From: Candidatus Gastranaerophilales bacterium
GTDB taxonomy: Bacteria > Cyanobacteriota > Vampirovibrionia > Gastranaerophilales > Gastranaerophilaceae
Assembly (NCBI GenBank): GCA_944323725.1
Contig: CALUTP010000015.1
Coordinates: 53,585 to 117,584, forward strand
Direction of reading: 5' to 3'
Length of the DNA stretch: 64,000 bases
The notes under the pieces were generated by a model. The model had not been told where the DNA came from and did not search any database. It saw only the letters and a list, made by a program, of their open reading frames with translations. Made by a program: the position numbers and the translations under genes. Of this stretch, positions 53,048-59,841 are shown in pieces (position 1 is the stretch's first letter; each line of letters opens with the position of its first letter).

Positions 53048-54501
53048 TTATTTTTTCTTCTTTTTTCTTTTGTAATTCCGTTTATTCCTATGTAGTATAT
53101 GTAATTTTTATGACGTATTTTTATTTTGATTTCGGATAAGGATGCAGGAGCAGAGTTTATATATAAATATTTCTTATTTTCAGCGTCATAAAATATTGTT
53201 TTTAGAATTTTTCTTCCGTTATTGTATGAGCAGCTTTCGGGTTGTTTGTTTATTGCAAATTCATTACCGGTGCAGCGTTCGATAAAAACTTCTTCCTGCG
53301 GATTGTACAGCTGAGGGAATGTATTAAGAGCTATCTGCGCAAGAGGTTGAAATTTTGTAGAATGTTTCGCTGATACTGTTGAACTGTAGAAAAGCCATGG
53401 CGTGATTGTTATTATTGTTAACAGCAGGATTACAAATTTTGATTTAAGAGATATTTTTTGAAAATAATCAAAACATCCGAATATCAATACGGGTATCATC
53501 CAGTATGAATATCTGTGTATGAGCATAATCCCCGGATTCCAGTTTAGCTGGGCTGCATCTATAACAGCAAACAAAAATACTGTTATTGCTGCTAAAATGG
53601 CGTATTTATCTCTTTTGAAAATTCTGTAAAGCACCAGAACACACAATACAGGTACATATATTGCCAGCCCGAAGTTTAAATCCGTAAACAGGCTTGCAAT
53701 TTTAGCAAAGCTTATCGTATGCAAATTTGTGGAGTATTCTCCGATAAGACTGAATTTTCCGAAATAGTAGTAATAAAATATGTACGGAATAAAAACTGTT
53801 GTCGAAAGTATTGTTAATAATGCAAACTCTTTAAGTCTTTTTATTGAATAATCCTTAATCAATAAATATATTTCATATAGCATCATAAAAAAAGGAACTA
53901 CTGCTGCTGCAGGATTTTGCAGAGAAGAAACAGCTGTTAAAAATACTGCAGAATATTTGCGTTTATTGTAGTATTCAAGAAGTCCTATGTATAAAAGTAC
54001 AAATGTAAAAACTTCCGGATGTGTCCACGGGTAATAAAACCATAAAGGACTGAATAGAGTTATTCCGGCTAAAAATAAGCGGGTCTTTTCAGACATTGCT
54101 TTATTATTGAATAAAATCCACCAGAAAAGCAGCAGAATTAAGAGCATATTGGTAATTGTAAAGGTCATTACCGGATTAAGGTGTAAAAACTTTAAAATTA
54201 TATAAACAGGTGTGCAAATTAGCGGATAAGCCCAGAAATGCCAGCAAAATCCCCCCCCCCCCCTATCAGAAAGTGCAGTAAAATAGGCATTTAAGGGGAT
54301 GCCACAACCCGGAAAATTCGCAATATATTCCAGTTTATCTTCAAGGCGTAAATCCGGAGAAAGATGATTTTTGAGAGAAATAATCATCTGAAAGTATTCA
54401 CTACCATCTCCATACAGTTGATAGTTAGTATTATTCAACAAAATTGCTGCTAATAAAATAATTAGTAAAAAGGTTAATCTCGGAATATTTAAGTTTTGCA
54501 T
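53044..54501 (-). CDS. GT-C-type membrane glycosyltransferase with phase-variable-looking G tract
   Basis: The protein has 485 residues. About ten membrane segments follow an N-terminal one (LTFLLIILLAAILL). The first extracytoplasmic loop carries acidic residues (YGDGSEYF), as in polyprenyl-phosphate-sugar-dependent GT-C enzymes (GT39/GT87-like). The C-terminal 100 residues form a soluble domain ending in a charged KEKRRKNK. Thirteen consecutive G (coding strand) encode residues 80-84 (RGGGG) within a loop before FCWHFWAYPLICTP. The frame is intact (ON), but any slip by 1 or 2 would truncate the protein early. It is coupled to the UbiA-like gene by the ATGA overlap. The substrate is unknown. 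Confidence 0.82.
   Translation of the reverse strand: MQNLNIPRLTFLLIILLAAILLNNTNYQLYGDGSEYFQMIISLKNHLSPDLRLEDKLEYIANFPGCGIPLNAYFTALSDRGGGGFCWHFWAYPLICTPVYIILKFLHLNPVMTFTITNMLLILLLFWWILFNNKAMSEKTRLFLAGITLFSPLWFYYPWTHPEVFTFVLLYIGLLEYYNKRKYSAVFLTAVSSLQNPAAAVVPFFMMLYEIYLLIKDYSIKRLKEFALLTILSTTVFIPYIFYYYYFGKFSLIGEYSTNLHTISFAKIASLFTDLNFGLAIYVPVLCVLVLYRIFKRDKYAILAAITVFLFAVIDAAQLNWNPGIMLIHRYSYWMIPVLIFGCFDYFQKISLKSKFVILLLTIITITPWLFYSSTVSAKHSTKFQPLAQIALNTFPQLYNPQEEVFIERCTGNEFAINKQPESCSYNNGRKILKTIFYDAENKKYLYINSAPASLSEIKIKIRHKNYIYYIGINGITKEKRRKNK
54251..54263 (-). repeat. G13 homopolymer in the GT-C gene
   Basis: Thirteen C on the plus strand (13 G in the coding sense) span codons 80-84 of the membrane glycosyltransferase. 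The gene is in frame with 13. Changes not in multiples of 3 would disrupt it. It is the longest G/C run in the window. Confidence 0.92.
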
Positions 54502-54538
54502 GCCTAAATATTATCAAAAATGTAGCAGCATGTAAACA

Positions 54539-54778
54539 TTACACTTCAATAAATAATCTCTGGCCTACAATATTTTGTTTGCCGTTGTAGTAACCGGCAA
54601 AATATCCCCCGCGTACCGGTGTGTTTTTTGCATAAGTGCTGCTGTTGTAAGTGTAGCCGTTATAGTTAACAAAAGGATTATTGCTGAACGGATTGGTTGA
54701 TTTCGGCGCAACCGGAGCTGCTGCCTGTGTCTGTACCGGTGTAAAAACCTGCGATAATAAACTTACAATATTTGCCAT
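54539..54778 (-). CDS. Small proline/asparagine/tyrosine-rich protein
   Basis: The protein has 79 residues with a proper ribosome site (GAGG, 8 bases before ATG). The composition is rich in N, Y, P, A and G: MANIVSLLSQVFTPVQTQ, then NPFSNNPFVNYNG and ending NIVGQRLFIEV. There is no signal peptide or membrane segment. The base composition is somewhat more GC-rich than its surroundings. It lies between the polysaccharide locus and the divergent purD-like gene. No family is recognised. The ribosome site and distinct composition support coding. Confidence 0.65.
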   Translation of the reverse strand: MANIVSLLSQVFTPVQTQAAAPVAPKSTNPFSNNPFVNYNGYTYNSSTYAKNTPVRGGYFAGYYNGKQNIVGQRLFIEV

Positions 54779-54862
54779 TTACATTACCTCACTTACTACA
54801 TTATCATTATTAATAATAAATATAGTATTGTCACATTTTATTTTATTAAATATTAAATTATC

Positions 54863-54892
54863 TTAACAGTCATCCTCTTTTTGTGGTATTAT
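54863..54892 (+). promoter_or_regulatory. Promoter of the purD-like gene, predicted leaderless
   Basis: TTAACA (54863-54868) and TATTAT (54887-54892) are 18 bases apart. The ATG at 54899 lies 6 bases after the -10 box, so transcription should start at or next to it. No ribosome site exists. Confidence 0.5.
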
Positions 54893-54898
54893 CATTTT

Positions 54899-56143
54899 AT
54901 GACTAGAATAAATAAAAAGAATGTTTTAATCGTTGGTAATTCGGCAAAAGAGTATGCTTTGGCTGAAAAGTTCTTAACTTATGAACAAGTAGGGAAAGTA
55001 TTTGTTGCTCCTGGAAATAAGCGGATTGCTGAAATTGCAGAGTGTGTTGATATAAGAGAAGATGCTTCACATGAAATATTGGAATTTGTGCTTAAAAATG
55101 ATATATATTTAACGATTGCGTCTTCTGATATTGCAATCAAATCAGATATTGCAGGTTTTTTCCAAGCAAATAATCAATTGATTTTTGCGCCGACTGCAGA
55201 TAGTGCCCAATTCGCGCTTAGCAGAGCCGCTGCTAAAAAATTTATGTATAAACTGCAGATTCCTACTCCAAAGTTTGGTGTATTTGAGAGAGAACAGCTT
55301 GCTATTGACTATGTTAAAAATTCTCCAATGCCTGTAATTGTTGCTTCTGATATTGAAAGTGAAACTTCTATAAAGTCAGCTTGCTCTACAGTAAAACTTG
55401 CTAAAGCTTGTGTTTCTGATTTATTCCTTCAAAATGAACAAAAAGTTGTAATTGAAGACTTTGTGTCAGGCTTTGCGTTTACATTTTATGTTATTACTGA
55501 TGGTTATAATGTTCTTCCAATATTGCCGGTTAGGGATTATAAATTTCTAGAAGATGGGGATGGTGGTTTATTGACCTGTGGTATGGGCGCTTTTGCTCCT
55601 GATTATAAGGTCTCTGATTCTGTTGTTAATTCTATTATGATAAATGTCAGAAATATACTTTCATCTTTAGAAAAAAGGCAAAAACCTTATCTTGGTATTT
55701 TGGGTATTGATTGTATTATGGTTGGTGCTGACAATTTTGTAACTCTTGGATTTACTCCATTTATAAAAAATCATCATGCTCCTTTAATTTTTGAATTAAT
55801 TAATGAAAATTTATTTACTCTATTTGAAGCATGTTCAGTGGGCTCATTTGCAGATGATTATGAAACAATTAGATTAAATGGCAGAAGTGGTGTCTCTGCT
55901 GTATTGTATTCCAGATTATCGAATTCTATTGTGACGGGTACTGAACTTATTGAGGATGATAGTGCTATTGTACCTTTTGATATTCCAAAAAATGAATATA
56001 TGGAATATGTTACAGAAAAAGGCAGAAATTTTGTACTTACTCAGACCTCTTCTACATTGAATAGAGCAAGAGAACTTTTATATGATGATATTGATTCTGT
56101 AAATTTTGATGGTAAAAAATACAGAACTGATATTTGTAATTAG
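54899..56143 (+). CDS. Divergent phosphoribosylamine-glycine ligase-like protein (PurD fold)
   Basis: The protein has 414 residues from ATG 54899; a frame extending to TTG 54881 is not supported. PurD order is retained: NVLIVGNSAKEYALAEKF, a presumed ATP-grasp domain, VVIEDFVSGFAFTFYVITDG, then DGDGGLLTCGMGAFAPDY near residue 220. Key places are altered: the KADGLAAGKGV-type ATP loop is VASDIESETS, and the metal-binding EFNxRFGDPE is GFTPFIKNHHA. Either this is a diverged enzyme with another substrate or it has lost catalysis, a normal purD being elsewhere. It is not next to other pur genes. The mRNA appears leaderless. Confidence 0.75.
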   Translation: MTRINKKNVLIVGNSAKEYALAEKFLTYEQVGKVFVAPGNKRIAEIAECVDIREDASHEILEFVLKNDIYLTIASSDIAIKSDIAGFFQANNQLIFAPTADSAQFALSRAAAKKFMYKLQIPTPKFGVFEREQLAIDYVKNSPMPVIVASDIESETSIKSACSTVKLAKACVSDLFLQNEQKVVIEDFVSGFAFTFYVITDGYNVLPILPVRDYKFLEDGDGGLLTCGMGAFAPDYKVSDSVVNSIMINVRNILSSLEKRQKPYLGILGIDCIMVGADNFVTLGFTPFIKNHHAPLIFELINENLFTLFEACSVGSFADDYETIRLNGRSGVSAVLYSRLSNSIVTGTELIEDDSAIVPFDIPKNEYMEYVTEKGRNFVLTQTSSTLNRARELLYDDIDSVNFDGKKYRTDICN

Positions 56144-56188
56144 TCCTTTATATGTTGATTTTTTTTATAATCTCATTAATAAAAGGGT

Positions 56189-57283
56189 ATGGTATTAAAG
56201 TCTCAGAAAAATTATTATAATATATTAGGCATTACTCCGGATAGTTCACCTTTAGAGGTCAAATCTGCCTATAGAAAGCTCGCTAGAAAATATCATCCTG
56301 ATGTCAATAAATCTGTTGAAAGTAATCGTATTTTTAAAGATATTACAGAAGCTTACGAAGTCCTTTCAAATACCCAAAAAAGAAAGCAGTATGATATGCT
56401 GAATGGATTCTATAGAAAGCCTGATGTAAATTCATATCAGAATTCTCAATCTTTTGAAAAAACATCTAAGGATAAATTTGAATCAAAAACTAATTCAAAT
56501 TTTTCATATAGAAAAGAAAAAGTGAAATCAGATGCAGATATTAAGCATGATTCTTTTGAACATTATAAGTCTGATAAGATTTTAAAAGATGTGATAAATG
56601 ATATACTCGGTGGTATAAAAACAAAAAAGTCAGCTGCCAGTAATCCTCAAAAAGTCTCTAAAGATGGTGAAGATATTTTTGCGGATGTTAGTATTTCGCT
56701 TGCAGAAGCTGTAAATGGGACTTCTCGTGCTATAAATGTGTTCCATTCGGAACTTTGTCCTAATTGTGAAGGCCGTAAATTTATTAATGGTTCCAAATGT
56801 CCTGCTTGCAGTGGAAGCGGCGAGTATAGGCAGCAAAAGAAAATTACGGTAAAAATTCCGTCTGGAGTTAAAGATGGTGCAAAATTGAGGATTGCTAATG
56901 AAGGCAATCCGGGTTTTGCTGGGGGAAAAGCTGGGAATTTATATATTAAGGTGAAGATAGAGCAGAACTCAAACATTCATGTTGACGGCAGCGATATTCA
57001 CTATCGCTTGCCTGTCAGCCCGTTTGAGGCCGTACTTGGTGCAAAAGTTTCTATTCCACTTTTTGGAGGCTCTGTGAGCTTTGTAATGCCTGCTATGACT
57101 AACTCTGGTCAAAAATTCAGACTTGCTAAACAAGGGCTGCAGACAAAAGAACATATTGGTGATATGATTGTTACTGTGGAAATTCAAATTCCAAAAGATT
57201 TGTCAAATGACGAAATTAAATTATATGAAAAGTTGAAAAAGCTTTCGCAGTCTAACATTCGAGAAAATATTAACCATGAGTAG
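56189..57283 (+). CDS. DnaJ-family co-chaperone with a reduced zinc finger
   Basis: The protein has 364 residues. The J domain at residues 8-70 has the HPD triad at 36-38 (KYHPDVNK) and the start YNILGITPDSSPLEVKSAYR. A flexible linker follows to about 150. The zinc region has only two CxxC pairs (CPNCEGRKF and CPACSGSG) instead of the four CxxCxGxG repeats of full DnaJ. The client-binding C-domains (VKIPSGVKDGAKLRIANEGN, VSIPLFGGSVSFVMP) complete it. It stimulates Hsp70 ATPase. The single zinc centre makes it intermediate between DnaJ and CbpA. AAAAGGG lies too near the ATG to be an ideal ribosome site. It overlaps queE by 8 bases. Confidence 0.9.
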   Translation: MVLKSQKNYYNILGITPDSSPLEVKSAYRKLARKYHPDVNKSVESNRIFKDITEAYEVLSNTQKRKQYDMLNGFYRKPDVNSYQNSQSFEKTSKDKFESKTNSNFSYRKEKVKSDADIKHDSFEHYKSDKILKDVINDILGGIKTKKSAASNPQKVSKDGEDIFADVSISLAEAVNGTSRAINVFHSELCPNCEGRKFINGSKCPACSGSGEYRQQKKITVKIPSGVKDGAKLRIANEGNPGFAGGKAGNLYIKVKIEQNSNIHVDGSDIHYRLPVSPFEAVLGAKVSIPLFGGSVSFVMPAMTNSGQKFRLAKQGLQTKEHIGDMIVTVEIQIPKDLSNDEIKLYEKLKKLSQSNIRENINHE

Positions 57284-57953
57284 AATAGCTAAAATAAGAG
57301 AAATTTTTTCTTCAATACAAGGTGAAGGCCCATATGTCGGGACAAAACAATTATTTATAAGATTTTGTAGTTGTAATCTTAATTGCGCTTATTGTGATAC
57401 GGATTTTAATCCTTCTAATGCTAAAGATTATAGTGTTCAGGATTTGATTGATTTAATCAACAGGAATGGTGAAATTTATACTATTTCATTAACTGGTGGT
57501 GAACCGTTATGTTCGGTTGATTTTTTGAAAGAGTTTTTGCCAGAGCTCTGTAAATACGGTCATAAAATTTATCTAGAGACAAATGCAACTCTTCCAGATG
57601 CATTAAAATGTATAATTGAATATGTTGATATTATATCTGCTGATATTAAGCTAAAATCTGCTACTGGTATGAATATTAGAGAAAAAGTATATGATGATTT
57701 TTTTAATCTTGCGATGCATAAAGATTGTTTTGCAAAAATAGTATTTAATAACAAAATCACTGATGAAGAAATTGATTTTTGTTGTTCTATTGCTAAAAAG
57801 TATAATTTCCCTTTAATACTTCAGCCAGAAATGAAAGGCAATTATTTTTCTATATCTTCTGATTTTGCTAAAGATGTTTTTGATAAGTTCTATAGTAAGT
57901 ATCAAAATGTGCGATTAATACCGCAAGTACATAAGTTTTTAAATTTTAGATAG
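57276..57953 (+). CDS. queE: 7-carboxy-7-deazaguanine synthase
   Basis: The protein has 225 residues, usual for QueE. This radical SAM enzyme makes the 7-deazaguanine core of queuosine from 6-carboxytetrahydropterin. Signatures are IFSSIQGEGPYVGTKQLFIR, the cluster cysteines Cys33, Cys37 and Cys40 (CNLNCAYC) followed by DTDF, and ISLTGGEPLCSVDFL. It ends 7 bases before a strong promoter for def. No queC, queD or queF is close, so the queuosine pathway is scattered. Confidence 0.95.
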   Translation: MSRIAKIREIFSSIQGEGPYVGTKQLFIRFCSCNLNCAYCDTDFNPSNAKDYSVQDLIDLINRNGEIYTISLTGGEPLCSVDFLKEFLPELCKYGHKIYLETNATLPDALKCIIEYVDIISADIKLKSATGMNIREKVYDDFFNLAMHKDCFAKIVFNNKITDEEIDFCCSIAKKYNFPLILQPEMKGNYFSISSDFAKDVFDKFYSKYQNVRLIPQVHKFLNFR

Positions 57954-57959
57954 ATTTTA

Positions 57960-57988
57960 TTGGCAAAAATTAAGAGTTAGTGTATAAT
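57960..57988 (+). promoter_or_regulatory. Near-consensus promoter for def-fmt-aroH
   Basis: TTGGCA (57960-57965), a 17-base spacer and TATAAT (57983-57988) form an almost perfect sigma-70 promoter. Transcription should begin near 57995, leaving room for the AGAGG ribosome site at 58004-58008. Confidence 0.8.
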
Positions 57989-58013
57989 ATTCATATATTT
58001 AAAAGAGGTAATG

Positions 58014-58577
58014 ATGGCAGTAAGAAAAGTTTTAAAATATGGGGAAAAAACATTAAGAGAACCATCTAAGGAAGTTCATAAAGTTTCTAAAAAAATTACA
58101 GAGCTTGTGCAAGATTTGTTTGATACTATGTACACTAAAAATGGAGTAGGGCTTGCTGCTCCACAGATTGGCGTAAATTATAGAGTATTTGTTATAGATG
58201 CTTCCACTGAAAAAGAACCACTTTCTCCTATGGTGTTTATTAACCCTAAAATTATTAAAAAATCAGGTGCAATTATAGCTCAAGAAGGTTGTTTAAGTTT
58301 CCCTGAAGCATTTACTGATGTGAAGAGGTATAAAAACGTTACTGTAAAAGCTGTTGATATTCATGGAAAGCCTTTTGTAATGGAGGCAAAAGATGGCTCA
58401 CTTTTAGCTAGAGCTATTCAACATGAATTTGATCATCTTGAAGGGATTTTATTTATTGACCATTGTGTTAATAGATTTGATGCGGATACTGTTTTGAAAA
58501 AATTTAATCTACCTCCTGTTGATGCAGATAAAATCATAGATGATCCAATATTAGAGGCTGAATTTAAAAATGATTAA
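58014..58577 (+). CDS. def: Peptide deformylase
   Basis: The protein has 187 residues from the second of two adjacent ATG codons, chosen because GAGG (58005-58008) is 5 bases before it but only 2 before the first (58011). The three active-site motifs are GVGLAAPQIG (residues 44-53), EGCLSFPE (metal ligand Cys93), and QHEFDHLEG (His137, Glu138, His141). It removes the formyl group from nascent proteins. It overlaps fmt by 8 bases, an ancient pairing of formylation and deformylation. Confidence 0.97.
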   Translation: MAVRKVLKYGEKTLREPSKEVHKVSKKITELVQDLFDTMYTKNGVGLAAPQIGVNYRVFVIDASTEKEPLSPMVFINPKIIKKSGAIIAQEGCLSFPEAFTDVKRYKNVTVKAVDIHGKPFVMEAKDGSLLARAIQHEFDHLEGILFIDHCVNRFDADTVLKKFNLPPVDADKIIDDPILEAEFKND

Positions 58578-59481
58578 AGTTGTGTTCTTTGGTACGCCTA
58601 AAATAGCATTAAAATCGCTTGAGTACTTATATAATTCAAATAAAATAGAAGTAGTTGGAGTAGTTACGCAACCGGATAAGCCTGCTGGACGAGGACATAA
58701 GATTATGATGTCCCCAATTAAGGAGTTTGCTATTAAAAAAGGTTTGCCAATTTTTCAACCAAAATCTATAAGAAAAGATCCTGAGGTGCAAGCTGAATTA
58801 AAATCTTTGAAGCCTGATTTTTTTGTTACTTTTGCCTTTGGACAGATACTTTCTCAAGATGTTCTTGATATCCCTAAATTTGAGACTATAAATCTTCATG
58901 CTTCTCTACTCCCAAAATATAGAGGGGCTAATCCTATTCAAAGAGCGATAATTAATGGGGATTCTGAAACTGGTATATGTACTATGATTACGGAATTGGG
59001 GCTTGATTGTGGTGATGTTTGCCTGAAGAAAATTATACCCATATCAGATTCGATGAATTGTGAAGAGCTTTTTAATGAAATAAGTTCTATTTCACCTGAA
59101 CTTATTGAAGATACTCTATTAGGTTTAGTTGATGGTTCAATTTCCCCTGTAAAACAAGATGAAGCAGGAGCTTGTATGGCTAATAAACTTACTAAAGACG
59201 AGACCTTAATTGATTGGTGCAAATCTGCTAGAGAAATTCATAATCTTGTCAGAGGTATTTATAAATTCCCATCAGCTTATTTTGTTTATAATAACAAAAT
59301 AATTAAGGTTTTACAAACTTGTGTAGTTGATGGTTCAGGTAATCCTGGAGAATTTGTAGAAGTCACTAAATCAGGGGTTAAAGTAGCTTGTGGTAGGGAT
59401 TGTCTATTGCTTATGAGTGTCAAACCCGAAGGGAAAGGTGAAATGCTCGCTAGAGATTGGTATAATGGAATTAAAAAGTAG
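58570..59481 (+). CDS. fmt: Methionyl-tRNA formyltransferase
   Basis: The protein has 303 residues. The N-terminal hydrolase domain shows VFFGTPKIALKSLEYL, VVTQPDKPAGRGHKIMMSPI, the formyl-transfer region FGQILSQDVLDIPKFETINL and HASLLPKYRGANPIQRAIIN with the catalytic histidine. The C-terminal tRNA-binding domain starts near residue 205 (ETLIDWCKSAREIHNLVRGI). It formylates Met-tRNAi from 10-formyl-THF. aroH begins 6 bases after its stop. Confidence 0.97.
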   Translation: MIKVVFFGTPKIALKSLEYLYNSNKIEVVGVVTQPDKPAGRGHKIMMSPIKEFAIKKGLPIFQPKSIRKDPEVQAELKSLKPDFFVTFAFGQILSQDVLDIPKFETINLHASLLPKYRGANPIQRAIINGDSETGICTMITELGLDCGDVCLKKIIPISDSMNCEELFNEISSISPELIEDTLLGLVDGSISPVKQDEAGACMANKLTKDETLIDWCKSAREIHNLVRGIYKFPSAYFVYNNKIIKVLQTCVVDGSGNPGEFVEVTKSGVKVACGRDCLLLMSVKPEGKGEMLARDWYNGIKK

Positions 59482-59487
59482 GATAAT

Positions 59488-59841
59488 ATGGTTGTAAAGG
59501 GGATTAGAGGTGCAATTACAGTAAGTGAAAATTCTGCTGGGGCTATTGAAACAGCAGTAATGGAATTGTTACCTCAGATGATTGAAAAAAATAAGATTAA
59601 TCCTGATAAAATTTCTCATGTAATATTTACGTTGACAGATGATTTGAATGCTGCATTTCCAGCAAAATTTGCAAGGCAAAATCTTAATTGGGAACATGTT
59701 GCAATGATGTGTTTTCATGAATTGAATGTTCCAAATTCCTTAAAAATGTGCTTGCGCATACTAATTGTATTAAACTGTGATGAAACATTCTGTCCTGATT
59801 TTGTTTATTTAAAAGGTGCATCTAATCTTAGGATTAATTAA
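59488..59841 (+). CDS. aroH: Chorismate mutase, AroH (trimeric) type
   Basis: The protein has 117 residues, the normal size for the monofunctional Bacillus-type enzyme, which converts chorismate to prephenate on the way to Phe and Tyr. The active-site residues known from B. subtilis appear at the same numbers: Arg7 (GIRGAITV), Arg63 (FARQNL), Cys75 and Glu78 (MCFHELNV), and Arg90 (CLRILIVLN); a tyrosine stands at 107. It is the third gene of the def transcript and converges with the large acidic protein gene by 8 bases. Confidence 0.95.
   Translation: MVVKGIRGAITVSENSAGAIETAVMELLPQMIEKNKINPDKISHVIFTLTDDLNAAFPAKFARQNLNWEHVAMMCFHELNVPNSLKMCLRILIVLNCDETFCPDFVYLKGASNLRIN

Noticed and set aside
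54681..54866. Plus-strand frame opposite the 79-residue gene
   Set aside because: No ribosome site is present and it runs into the purD promoter; it is a shadow of the minus-strand gene.
56630..57187. Minus-strand frames across the dnaJ-like gene
   Set aside because: They are antisense to a clear DnaJ family protein and have no motifs.
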